The translations under genes and the position numbers were made by a program. The notes beneath the pieces were generated by a model. It was not told the DNA's origin. It searched no databases and was given only the letters and a program-made list of their open reading frames with translations. From Flavobacteriia bacterium (GTDB lineage Bacteria > Bacteroidota > Bacteroidia > Flavobacteriales > Flavobacteriaceae): a stretch of DNA of 9,817 nt. Shown here in pieces: positions 1-7,715 of this stretch (its first letter is position 1; every line of letters begins with the position of its first letter). The stretch lies in NCBI GenBank assembly GCA_011330545.1, contig DRQI01000347.1:1-9817 (forward strand), in the 5' to 3' direction.

Positions 1-542
1 AGCTTGGTGAGTTTTCCAATACATTGCGATTTCTTTTTTCTTGCATAAGCATAAGAAACACCTAAAATTGAGGCTACTTCTTCCATAGATTTTATCTTAA
101 AAGTAGTTTTTAACAAATCTTTACATGCATTGCCTAATTTTTGAAACATTTCATTGAATAAAACTTGTTTTTCGGCAAATATCGATGTTTCAAAAGCAAG
201 TTGTTCAGCATCGTCATCTTTAGATAAGACTTCATCGTTAATTGTTACCTCTTTTAAAGAAGATTTTTTTAATTCATTTAACCATTTACGTTTACACAAT
301 AGAAAAAAATAGGCATCAAACGGGCAAGTTAATTGTAATTTTTTTTCATTAGCTTGATTGTAAATAACAATTAAAATTTCTTGTATAACATCTTGAGCTT
401 GATTTAAGTTTCCATTATTATTCTTTATATAATTGATCACTTTCGGTACAAACTTATCGTAAATTGTTTGTATGATAAACGAGTTATTTTGTTGCAGTCC
501 TTCTATGTATTTTTGATCTTCATGTATTTTTTTTTTGCTCAT
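1..542 (-). CDS. ECF-type RNA polymerase sigma factor (sigma-70 family), 3' end cut by window
   Basis: This gene encodes a small sigma-70 family factor that would direct RNA polymerase to a limited set of promoters. Translating the minus strand from the ATG at 542-540 gives 180 codons with no stop before the window edge. A region-2-like segment lies at about residues 19-85 (IIQTIYDKFVPKVINYI, then AQDVIQEILIVIY). An acidic linker (SKDDDAEQ) follows. The end is a region-4 helix-turn-helix at about 130-178, with SMEEVASILGVSYAYARKKK as the core. The usual length is about 180-190 residues, so only the last few codons should be missing. It is divergent from the lipoprotein gene, separated by 201 bases. 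No anti-sigma gene is visible in the window. I infer that it controls the adjacent envelope genes. Assignment to the sigma-70 superfamily is firm; the exact subgroup is not. Confidence 0.82.
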   Translation of the reverse strand, partial: MSKKKIHEDQKYIEGLQQNNSFIIQTIYDKFVPKVINYIKNNNGNLNQAQDVIQEILIVIYNQANEKKLQLTCPFDAYFFLLCKRKWLNELKKSSLKEVTINDEVLSKDDDAEQLAFETSIFAEKQVLFNEMFQKLGNACKDLLKTTFKIKSMEEVASILGVSYAYARKKKSQCIGKLTK

Positions 543-585
543 CAATACCTTTATTTTCAGCTAATTTAAAAAAATTATCAAAACA

Positions 586-618
586 TAGGGTAACATTTTT
601 CTATGGATGTTGATATAA
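586..618 (+). promoter_or_regulatory. Possible ECF-type promoter in the divergent intergenic region
   Basis: The 201-base gap between the sigma factor and the lipoprotein gene has no exact TAnnTTTG box on either strand. It does contain TAGGGTAACA (586-595), which resembles the AAC-containing -35 element of ECF-dependent promoters, followed about 16 bases later by TGATATAA (611-618). This could be the site where the neighbouring sigma factor drives the lipoprotein gene. The match is by eye, and a second GTAAC at 623-627 shows that the short motif may occur by chance. Confidence 0.2.
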
Positions 619-743
619 AGATGTAACGCCAAAAAGCGAAACATTTCAACCAAATAAAAAGGATTGATTAAATCGTCAGGGAAAGTTGCAAATGAAAAAA
701 AGAAAAGTAATAATATAAAAAGTATTAATTAAAAATTAAAATT

Positions 744-1718
744 ATGAAAAATTTAAAAAACACATTAGGAACCCTTTTAATGACAGCTTTAGTTTTAGCT
801 AGTTGTACAAAAAATGATGGTATTGATGTGCCGGTTCGCCCTTCAGCTCAAGAGTTTGCCTTGATAAAACAGTTAACACTTGACGGAAAAAAACAAGAAT
901 TTCAATTTAATGCAGAAGATGGTGTAACGACACTTACTTCAGAAAATGGAGTGACAATAATTATTGATGGTAGTTGCCTTACCCTCAATGGAAGTGCCGT
1001 AACCGGGACTGTCGATTTAGACTATGTAGAGCTTTTTGGAAAAGGAGATATGTTAACAACTAACAAACCAACAATGGGAGTTTTGCCGAGTGGTGATAAA
1101 GCATTGCTTGTTTCAGGAGGAGAATTTCTTTTGGAAGTAACTCAAAATGGAGTAGAATTAGAAACCAACTGCAATTTTCAACTTATCATTCCTGCAAATT
1201 TAACAGGAGGTGAAGATAATGATATGATTTTATGGGAAGGCAACATCGTAGGAGAAGATAATTTAGAATGGAATGAAGTAGAAGACCAAGGTGGCCCCAA
1301 TGGTGGTAGAGTTTTCGCTGAAGGAGGGCAATATTACGTTTTTGGCGGAAATTTCGGATGGACAAATGTCGATAGGTTTTATAACGACCCTAGGCCAAAA
1401 ACTACCATATTAGTAGACGTTCCTGAAGGATATGATAATACAAACAGTGCTGTGTATTTATCGTATGATGGTGAAGCGCCTGCGTTGGCAAACTTAGACA
1501 CGTATGATGCAGGTAATGAGTTGTTTAGTGAGCATTATGGCCAAATACCTATTGGGTTAGAATGCCATGTTATTTTTGCAACTGAAGAAAACGGTAATTG
1601 GAGATATGCTGTAAAAGCAGTAACTATTGTTGAAAATGGTATCATTACCATAGCATATGATGATACCGCAGTAGTTACAGAAGCTCAACTTAATCAGATT
1701 ATAAGTAACTTGCCATAG
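744..1718 (+). CDS. Secreted lipoprotein of unknown function
   Basis: The 324-residue product begins with a lipoprotein signal peptide: a basic start (MKNLKN), a hydrophobic stretch, and the lipobox LASC with the acylated cysteine at residue 21. The residues after the cysteine (TKNDGID) are only mildly acidic, so export to the cell surface through a Bacteroidota lipoprotein export signal is possible but not clear. The mature protein is rich in beta strands and acidic residues and has no enzyme motif that I recognise. Residues about 45-150 (NGVTIIIDG, GTVDLDYVELF, SGGEFLLEVTQNG) resemble a recurrent Bacteroidota extracellular beta-sandwich, distantly like the ZU5 fold; that is inference from pattern only. 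The gene stands alone: a strong hairpin terminator follows the stop codon. It lies divergent from the sigma factor and upstream of the PKD/CHAT unit, which suggests a shared envelope role. Confidence 0.88.
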   Translation: MKNLKNTLGTLLMTALVLASCTKNDGIDVPVRPSAQEFALIKQLTLDGKKQEFQFNAEDGVTTLTSENGVTIIIDGSCLTLNGSAVTGTVDLDYVELFGKGDMLTTNKPTMGVLPSGDKALLVSGGEFLLEVTQNGVELETNCNFQLIIPANLTGGEDNDMILWEGNIVGEDNLEWNEVEDQGGPNGGRVFAEGGQYYVFGGNFGWTNVDRFYNDPRPKTTILVDVPEGYDNTNSAVYLSYDGEAPALANLDTYDAGNELFSEHYGQIPIGLECHVIFATEENGNWRYAVKAVTIVENGIITIAYDDTAVVTEAQLNQIISNLP

Positions 1719-1739
1719 ACGGTGATTAAATAGTAGATA

Positions 1740-1774
1740 AACAAAAGTGATGATGCTATGTCATCACTTTTGTT
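1740..1774 (+). terminator. Strong hairpin terminator after the lipoprotein gene
   Basis: A perfect inverted repeat has 14-base arms (AACAAAAGTGATGA at 1740-1753 and its exact complement at 1761-1774) and a 7-base loop (TGCTATG). The right arm ends in the T-rich CTTTTGTT. It lies 21 bases after the lipoprotein stop codon. This is a factor-independent terminator shape, although the U tract is part of the stem and is broken by a G. The symmetric arms could also work on the opposite strand. Its last base is the first base of the promoter-like box of the next gene. Confidence 0.8.
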
Positions 1775-1781
1775 ATATTTG
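1774..1781 (+). promoter_or_regulatory. Promoter -7 box of the PKD/CHAT unit
   Basis: TATATTTG matches the Bacteroidota -7 consensus TAnnTTTG exactly and sits 17 bases before the chosen ATG at 1799. No TTTG or TTG is present at the expected 19-21 base spacing, because that region is the terminator stem. The site may therefore be weak or need an activator. Transcription would begin near 1785-1788, giving a leader of only about a dozen bases. It would also place the possible GTG start at 1781 outside the message. Confidence 0.5.
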
Positions 1782-1798
1782 TGTCAATAAAAAAACAG

Positions 1799-3748
1799 AT
1801 GAAAGAACAACTTACATTTTTTATTTTTTTCTTACTATTTTTTACGGTTAAAGGACAGCAAGTTCAGGCAAACGATTCGCTTAAAAAAGTTGCAGGTATA
1901 AAATATAACACAAGTGATAATGAAGTAAATTTCACACCTCAAACTCCCGTTTTAAATCAAATTGCCGGAGCACCAAAAGCATTTTACACCTATTATTGGG
2001 AGTTTGGAGATGGCCATTATAGTACAGATAAAACCCCAACACATATATATAAGAATAAAGGGAATTACGAAGTAAGGCTTTGGGCAACTAATAATTATGA
2101 TACTGGTAAGCCTCCGGCCACAAGGCCTCAAAAAATTACTATAAATAAAGTAACTGTAGCTTTTCAAGATGAAGCTTCTATGAATGATAGTTTTATATTG
2201 AAACACAATAGAGAGCCTATCCCCGAAGAAGAAATTGTTGTGATAATGAGTTATAAGAATCCTAAAGATTTTGTTACAAATGGCAAGTTGTACCTGTTTT
2301 ATAATGAACGTAAATATAAAGCCGATAACTTTGAACTTATAGACACAAGAACTTACCACAACGAAAAAGTTTCTACCAATACTGATTTTGCCTATGCCTA
2401 CGATATAGATGATAATCAAACGCTTTTAGCGTCATTAAATGCTGCTATTTTAAAATTAAGAGTACAAGCACAAGATTCAACAGAAAAAACAAACCTTCCG
2501 TTAACCGTAGAAGAATCTAAGACGTATTATAAAAATTGGAGTGTTTTTGAGTTTGATGATATGAGCCCTAATGAAGAGCGTAATATGTTTTTTACTTTAC
2601 GAACAACTCCCGAAATGCTCAAAGATACAAGTGCAATTATATCTATGAGAGGTGTCTATGTTCCTGATAGTAATTATGATAACCATAAAGTAAAAGATAT
2701 GGAAATGGAGATTGTAACATCTCACGATCCCAATAAAATGTCATCTAACGGAACATTTATGAATTACAGGCTTGTGCGTTTTAAACGTATAAAATACAAA
2801 GTTAAATTTCAGAATAATGGAGAAGGGCCGGCAAGAACAATTCGATTAGAAACAGATATTCCTGACATATATGATAAATCGACCTTAAAGGTAGAAGATA
2901 TGTATCCCAAATGTAAAATTTGCCCTAAAAAAGAAGTGCAATATAGTTGCTTAGATACTACCTTCACCGATAAACAAATTATTTTTACGTTTAAAAATAT
3001 TTACTTACCGGGTAGTGAGCAAAAAAATGTAAAAGACAAAGATTCGACGAAAGGTTTTGTAAAATATAGTATAAAATTTGGCAAAGATTTTCACAAGATA
3101 AAAACGAAAAGCAAAACAGCTATTATTTTTGATAAAAATGACCCTATTATTACCAATCAATCTACTACTAGATTTGTGCCGGGAATTTCCATTGGTGCAA
3201 AAACCGGGTATAATTACTTCTCTGATTTAGAAAATTCTAAAAGCTATTTTGTGGGTGCTACAATTTCTCCTTATAAATCATTTAGGTGGTATTGGCAAGT
3301 TGAATTTATGAATGATTTTCATACATACAACAATACAACTGTCCAAGAAGGTATTGTAACAACTGCAAATGGCTTTGACCAGTTTCAACGAAAAACTACA
3401 ACAGACAGTTTCACCAATGTAAATTGGGAAATTCCTGTATTACTTCGCTATAATATAAATAATTATATAGGCATCGGTGCTGGTTTTCAAGGTTCTGTTT
3501 CAGTAAGCGAGAAACTAGAACAAACTATTCTTACAGAGTTTTTTGAAGGTACAACAGATGATTTTTTAGACCGTAGCGAGAAAACCACTGCCAATAACGC
3601 TACTTCATTTACCAATATTCGCAATGCGATGTTGTTTGATGCAACAGTAGGTTTTTCGCGTATAGGGCCAAGTATTGGAGCTCGCTATGTGTTGGATTTT
3701 AAAAATGAGTTTAATTACTGGCAGTTTTATGCAATATGGAAGTTTTAA
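1799..3748 (+). CDS. Secreted PKD-domain protein with predicted C-terminal outer-membrane barrel
   Basis: From the ATG at 1799 the product has 649 residues. It starts with a signal peptide (MKEQLTFFIFFLLFFTVKGQ, cut near residue 19). A PKD beta-sandwich follows at about 48-112, with the typical WEFGDG at 67-72 and PTHIY after it. A middle region of about 200 residues is unassigned. Next is a domain opening with SHDPNK (308-313) and KVKFQNNGEGPARTI, resembling the repeat-like DUF7619 family of Bacteroidota surface proteins. It contains cysteines 372, 375 and 384 (CKIC, then SC). The last 190 residues (about 459-649) alternate hydrophobic and polar strands and end in the aromatic WKF, as in outer-membrane barrels. 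No type IX secretion C-terminal signal is apparent. An in-frame GTG at 1781 would add six residues but falls in the promoter box, so I reject it. The CHAT gene starts 10 bases after the stop, so the two are probably co-transcribed and co-functional. Role unknown; adhesion or scaffolding at the outer membrane is a guess. Confidence 0.88.
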   Translation: MKEQLTFFIFFLLFFTVKGQQVQANDSLKKVAGIKYNTSDNEVNFTPQTPVLNQIAGAPKAFYTYYWEFGDGHYSTDKTPTHIYKNKGNYEVRLWATNNYDTGKPPATRPQKITINKVTVAFQDEASMNDSFILKHNREPIPEEEIVVIMSYKNPKDFVTNGKLYLFYNERKYKADNFELIDTRTYHNEKVSTNTDFAYAYDIDDNQTLLASLNAAILKLRVQAQDSTEKTNLPLTVEESKTYYKNWSVFEFDDMSPNEERNMFFTLRTTPEMLKDTSAIISMRGVYVPDSNYDNHKVKDMEMEIVTSHDPNKMSSNGTFMNYRLVRFKRIKYKVKFQNNGEGPARTIRLETDIPDIYDKSTLKVEDMYPKCKICPKKEVQYSCLDTTFTDKQIIFTFKNIYLPGSEQKNVKDKDSTKGFVKYSIKFGKDFHKIKTKSKTAIIFDKNDPIITNQSTTRFVPGISIGAKTGYNYFSDLENSKSYFVGATISPYKSFRWYWQVEFMNDFHTYNNTTVQEGIVTTANGFDQFQRKTTTDSFTNVNWEIPVLLRYNINNYIGIGAGFQGSVSVSEKLEQTILTEFFEGTTDDFLDRSEKTTANNATSFTNIRNAMLFDATVGFSRIGPSIGARYVLDFKNEFNYWQFYAIWKF

Positions 3749-3758
3749 TGTGCTCTTT

Positions 3759-6338
3759 ATGATGAGAAAACGCATTACTTTCATTATTCTTTTTCAATGC
3801 CTTTTTGTGCATTCACAACAATTAGAGAGCGAAATATACAATGCACTTGATACTTTTATAAACAATCAAAACGAAATCTCATTACAAGTTTTAAACAAAC
3901 AAGAAAAAGTTTTTAAAAACAAAGTAACCACAAAAGAAGAACATTTGGCATTGGTAATTCTTCAATGCAATAAAGCCTATTATCTAAAGCAGAAAAATAG
4001 TATAGCGAAAGCTATTTTAACCTATGGAGAAGCATGGGAGAGGTTTTCAAAATACAAATTATCAAATTATGATATTACTGAGTATTGTTTAAAACCATTA
4101 GGCAATTTATACACCATTACTAAAGATTATACCAATGCTGTAAATACCATAAAACAATATATCTTTTTAGCCGAAAAAGACAAAAATACAATCCAAAGAA
4201 ATGCTGGAATTATTAATCTTTCTGTAGTTTATCATAACATTGGTAATTATCAAACAGCAATATCGCTTCTAAAAAAAGCATTGCAAACGCCAAATTTAAA
4301 TGAAAAACAGAAAGGATTACTCCAAAATAATTTAACTACAAACTTGATTGCTTTAAAGCGTTATAACGAAGCACAAATCCTTATTGAAAGCAATTCGTTG
4401 CCAAGCAAAAATCGACTGAATTTTTATAAGAATGCGTCGCAAATTGAACTTCAAAAAGGAAATTATCAAAAAGCGCAATTTTATTTTAACCAAGCAAAAG
4501 AAATAGCTTACAATCAAAAAGATATTTCAGCAAGAGCAATTGCTAAATTATATGTAGACGAATCGCAATTATTAGTGCAATCAAACCATCAAGACAAAGC
4601 CTTAAAGAGTTTGCTCAACGCTATAAAAATACTATTGCCAAATTTTTCAGGAAATGGTTTGCCTGACAAAGAGATACTTTACTCAGAAAATACATTTATA
4701 GATATTTTTGATTTGTACGCCGAAATACAAACAGATGCAAACAGTAAGCTAGAAAGTTACAATTTGAGTTTTTATGTTTCCACATTATTACAAGATGATA
4801 TTACTTCGCAAGAAGCTAAAATTTTAAATCAAATAAACGATAGAAATAGAAGTGAAAAATGTATTGAACTTCTATTTCAAACGTATACAAAAACGCCAAA
4901 CAATCAATTAATAATTTCTGCTTTTCAATATGCCGAAAATAGCAAGGCGTCAGTTTTAAAAGAAATATTACAAAAAAAATCATTGCAACAGCAGTATCCA
5001 AAAGATAGTTTACTGATTCGGCAACAGCAATTGTTACAACAACAAGAACGTATTACAAATGGTTTAATAAAAGAGCAGTTAGGCAATGCCAAATCATCAA
5101 ACGTTAACGACTTAAGCAAGCAATTAAGTAGTGTGAGTTTTCAGTTAAAAGTGATAAAAAAGGATATTTTAGAGAAGTATTCAAAATATAGAAAAAGCGG
5201 TATTTCAGTTATAAAACTACAAGAAAAATTACAGCGGGATAAAGCAGTTTTAGTTGAATATTTTTACGGAAAACGCGCTATTTATCAATTTGTTATAAGC
5301 TCTGACTCTTTATCTTTTAAAGAGATAAACCTAAACAGAAACACAAAAGGAACAATCTCTAGTTTCATTGATTTTTTTGATGATGCTTCAATAATAAATA
5401 ATAATATAAATAATTATACAACACAAGCCTTTAATAGTTATAATTTGCTGAAATTTAACGAAGTTTCTGTATATAAAAATGTTGTAATTATCCCAGACGG
5501 GTTTCTTAATTTTATTCCATTTGAAGCATTGTTAACAAGCAAAGTTGCAACCGCAAAATTTTCAAAAATGCCGTTTGTTGTTAAGAAACAAACCATTGCA
5601 TATAACTCAAGTGCTTTGTTTTATTTAAAAGAAAATAAAAAAAATAAGAATCAAAAAGTATTAGGAATTTTTCCTGTGTTTGAAAACACATCCCAAAAGC
5701 TTAGCTATTCAATTGACGAAGCCGAAGCGATAAAAAAAGAAATAGCATCAACACTTTTAACCAAAGATCGAGCACTCAAGAGTAGTTTTATAAAAAGCGC
5801 TCCAAATTATGGCATTCTACATTTATCAACACATGCGAGTAGTGGTAACTTTACGGTGCCTGCAAATATTGAGTTTTATGATAAAAATATGATGTTGAAT
5901 GAATTATATGAACTCGACTTAAATCCGAATCTTGTAGTTTTAAGTGCTTGTGAAACCGGAGTTGGTAAATTGCAAAAAGGAGAGGGAGTTATGAGCATTG
6001 CTCGCGGATTTCAATATGCCGGAGCACAGAATATCTTATTTTCTTTATGGCAGATAAATGATCAAGCTACTTCCATAATCATGAGTTCATTTTACAAAAA
6101 TTACAATAATAAACAATCGGCATATATTGCTAATCGCGATGCTAAAATTGCGTATTTAGAAAATGAAAATATTAGCAACATAAAAAAGTCTCCCTATTAT
6201 TGGTCAGCTTTTGTCTACTACGGTGAACTTATTCCTCCAATACCTCAAAATAAGTCCTATTTATATATTATAAGTTTAATGATTTTATTATTTTTAACCT
6301 TTCTAGCAATTAAATATTTTAAGAAGTTAATTAAATAA
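3759..6338 (+). CDS. Secreted TPR-CHAT protein (caspase-like putative protease) with C-terminal membrane anchor
   Basis: The 859-residue product carries a signal peptide (MMRKRITFIILFQCLFVHS, cut before QQ near residue 20). TPR-type helical repeats cover about 60-295; clear ones are NLSVVYHNIGNYQTAISLLK near 151-170 and ELQKGNYQKAQFYFNQAK near 230-247. A glutamine-rich probable coiled coil lies at about 405-480. The CHAT domain (about 480-822) shows PDGFLNFIPFEAL near 580, HLSTHA with His692, and LSACETG with Cys731, the conserved pair of the caspase-like CHAT family. After a PPIP linker, one transmembrane helix (about 834-851) ends in the basic tail KYFKKLIK. I infer an inner-membrane anchor with the catalytic domain in the periplasm. 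Substrates are unknown; CHAT proteins elsewhere act as proteases that TPR or partner proteins switch on. The frame is open back to 3675 inside the PKD gene, but the start at 3759 or 3762 gives a clean signal peptide. Activity has not been shown. Confidence 0.92.
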   Translation: MMRKRITFIILFQCLFVHSQQLESEIYNALDTFINNQNEISLQVLNKQEKVFKNKVTTKEEHLALVILQCNKAYYLKQKNSIAKAILTYGEAWERFSKYKLSNYDITEYCLKPLGNLYTITKDYTNAVNTIKQYIFLAEKDKNTIQRNAGIINLSVVYHNIGNYQTAISLLKKALQTPNLNEKQKGLLQNNLTTNLIALKRYNEAQILIESNSLPSKNRLNFYKNASQIELQKGNYQKAQFYFNQAKEIAYNQKDISARAIAKLYVDESQLLVQSNHQDKALKSLLNAIKILLPNFSGNGLPDKEILYSENTFIDIFDLYAEIQTDANSKLESYNLSFYVSTLLQDDITSQEAKILNQINDRNRSEKCIELLFQTYTKTPNNQLIISAFQYAENSKASVLKEILQKKSLQQQYPKDSLLIRQQQLLQQQERITNGLIKEQLGNAKSSNVNDLSKQLSSVSFQLKVIKKDILEKYSKYRKSGISVIKLQEKLQRDKAVLVEYFYGKRAIYQFVISSDSLSFKEINLNRNTKGTISSFIDFFDDASIINNNINNYTTQAFNSYNLLKFNEVSVYKNVVIIPDGFLNFIPFEALLTSKVATAKFSKMPFVVKKQTIAYNSSALFYLKENKKNKNQKVLGIFPVFENTSQKLSYSIDEAEAIKKEIASTLLTKDRALKSSFIKSAPNYGILHLSTHASSGNFTVPANIEFYDKNMMLNELYELDLNPNLVVLSACETGVGKLQKGEGVMSIARGFQYAGAQNILFSLWQINDQATSIIMSSFYKNYNNKQSAYIANRDAKIAYLENENISNIKKSPYYWSAFVYYGELIPPIPQNKSYLYIISLMILLFLTFLAIKYFKKLIK

Positions 6339-6367
6339 ATTATCAAACTACATCAAAATTAGTTGTA

Positions 6368-6595
6368 ATGACAATGATTCATTCAATACGGTATTTTTTC
6401 GAAAACAGAGGCTTTGATGTCTCTTCCAGATTGGCCGATAAATTGGGGATGCGGGTTACAAATGTTCGCTTATTCTTTATTTATATCTCTTTTGTTACTT
6501 TGGGCTTTTGGTTTGGAATTTATTTGACACTCGCATTTCTACTCAAATTGAAAGATATGATATATACAAAACGAAGTTCAGTATTTGATTTATAA
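6368..6595 (+). CDS. Small PspC-domain membrane protein
   Basis: The 75-residue product is essentially one PspC domain. A short amphipathic N-terminal part (HSIRYFFENRGFDVSSRLADKL) leads into LGMRVTNVRLFFIYISF, which matches the family pattern of glycine/leucine, then V-R-L, then a hydrophobic stretch. One hydrophobic segment (about 36-59) is the membrane anchor, followed by a basic tail. The glycine-rich GVCGGLA motif common in PspC proteins is replaced by DVSSRLADKL. PspC in Escherichia coli takes part in the phage-shock membrane-stress response; whether this stand-alone version does is unknown. It starts 29 bases after the CHAT gene and ends 5 bases before the channel gene, so it is probably co-transcribed with the channel. 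An ATG two codons in (6374) is an equally possible start. Confidence 0.82.
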   Translation: MTMIHSIRYFFENRGFDVSSRLADKLGMRVTNVRLFFIYISFVTLGFWFGIYLTLAFLLKLKDMIYTKRSSVFDL

Positions 6596-6600
6596 AAGAT

Positions 6601-7599
6601 ATGAATATTTTTCAATCAAGATTGTACAAAGCATTACTGCTTCTCTTAGCGGTGGTTGTTATCGGAGTGGTAGGGTATATGTACCTGTCAGACGATACTT
6701 TTGTAAATGCTTTATACATGACTATCATTACCATAACCACCGTAGGTTTTGGCGAAGTACATCCCTTGAGCGAAACCGAAAAATTATTTACAATTTTTCT
6801 TATTTTAATGAGTGTGGTTATTTTCGGATTGGTAGCCTCAACAGTGACGCAGTATATAGCTAGCGGAGAATTATTTGAAAAACTAAAATTTAAGAAAGTG
6901 CAAAAGAAAATAAGACAGTTAAAAAGACATACCATAGTTTGTGGGTATGGTAGAAACGGTAAACAAGCTGTGATTAAATTAGAAAGGTATAATAAACCCA
7001 TCGTTGTTATTGAAAGCGATGATAAATTAATTGATGAAATAGAAGAAAGTAATTTATTATACATAAAAGGAAATGCCACCCGAGACGAAGTATTAGAAAA
7101 AGCCGGTATAAAATACGCTTCAAGTTTAATTACCACCTTACCATCAGATGCCGATAACCTGTTTGTGGTATTGTCAGCAAGGCAATTAAATAAAAAGTTG
7201 ATTATAGTCAGTAGGGCTTCCGATGATTCATCAGACAGCAAATTGAAAATTGCCGGGGCTGATAATGTAATTATGCCCGATAAACTCGGAGGCGATCACA
7301 TGGCATCCTTATTAGTAACTCCCGATATTGTAGAGTTTGTAGATAAACTTGCAGTAGATGCAGATAATGCCACACATTTAGAAGAAATTTTTGTAGAAAA
7401 CCTTCCCAAAGAATTTTTGACAAAATCAATAGTAGATTTAGACTTACGTCGAAAAACAGGATGTACCGTCGTTGGTTTTAAAACTCCTAATAATGAATAT
7501 TTAATCAATCCTGCCGGAGAAACTAAATTGGTGCCTAACTCCAGATTAATTGTACTAGGCAGTTCAGAACAACTTCAAAATCTCAATAAACTGTTTTAA
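6601..7599 (+). CDS. Two-helix potassium channel with RCK (TrkA-N/TrkA-C) domain
   Basis: The 332-residue product forms a potassium channel gated by a cytoplasmic nucleotide- or ion-binding domain. The first transmembrane helix is at about 9-29. The pore loop carries the selectivity filter TVGFGE (47-52), and the second helix is at about 61-86. A basic linker (KFKKVQKKIRQLKR) leads to the RCK N-domain, which begins HTIVCGYGRNG. Its Rossmann glycine motif GYGRNG lies at 115-120, and acidic Glu138 at the end of the second strand favours binding of NAD(H) or an adenine nucleotide. A TrkA-C-like domain fills about 245-332. The layout matches the MthK/RCK family at full length with an intact filter. 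The PspC gene sits 5 bases upstream; no terminator is obvious after the stop. The ligand cannot be told from the sequence. Confidence 0.93.
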   Translation: MNIFQSRLYKALLLLLAVVVIGVVGYMYLSDDTFVNALYMTIITITTVGFGEVHPLSETEKLFTIFLILMSVVIFGLVASTVTQYIASGELFEKLKFKKVQKKIRQLKRHTIVCGYGRNGKQAVIKLERYNKPIVVIESDDKLIDEIEESNLLYIKGNATRDEVLEKAGIKYASSLITTLPSDADNLFVVLSARQLNKKLIIVSRASDDSSDSKLKIAGADNVIMPDKLGGDHMASLLVTPDIVEFVDKLAVDADNATHLEEIFVENLPKEFLTKSIVDLDLRRKTGCTVVGFKTPNNEYLINPAGETKLVPNSRLIVLGSSEQLQNLNKLF

Positions 7600-7707
7600 C
7601 CAAACGAACATGTCCAATTTTGACACACAAGAAAATGACTAGTAATGAGTTCCACCCGCCCGATGCACTTAGATACTATGACTGGTAGGTATGTCTCCTA
7701 AAAAATT

Positions 7708-7715
7708 TATATTTA
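7708..7715 (+). promoter_or_regulatory. Possible -7 box of the RmlD-like gene
   Basis: TATATTTA differs from TAnnTTTG only at the last base and ends 5 bases before the ATG at 7721. No TTTG or TTG is found at the expected upstream spacing. If used, the message would be nearly leaderless. It favours the start at 7721 over the ATG at 7691. Confidence 0.3.

Noticed and set aside
1781..1798. GTG start of the PKD gene, six codons upstream
   Set aside because: It is part of the TATATTTG box, so it would probably not be in the message. The ATG at 1799 gives a clean signal peptide.
1952..2419. Minus-strand open frame of 155 codons inside the PKD gene
   Set aside because: It is the antisense of a well-supported coding region, has a biased composition rich in I, F and C, and shows no motif.
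3675..3758. Upstream start of the CHAT gene overlapping the PKD gene
   Set aside because: The extra 28 residues overlap the barrel's coding end and would bury the signal peptide that begins MMRKRITF.
4980..5050. CAA/CAG-rich stretch as a possible DNA repeat
   Set aside because: It encodes a glutamine-rich coiled-coil segment of the CHAT protein, with mixed codons and no regular unit.
6585..6863. Plus-strand frame of 92 codons overlapping the channel gene start
   Set aside because: It is an alternative frame of the channel's first helix and pore, with low-complexity composition and no domain.
6612..7241. Minus-strand open frame of 209 codons
   Set aside because: It lies entirely opposite the potassium channel gene, whose filter and Rossmann motifs prove the plus-strand reading.
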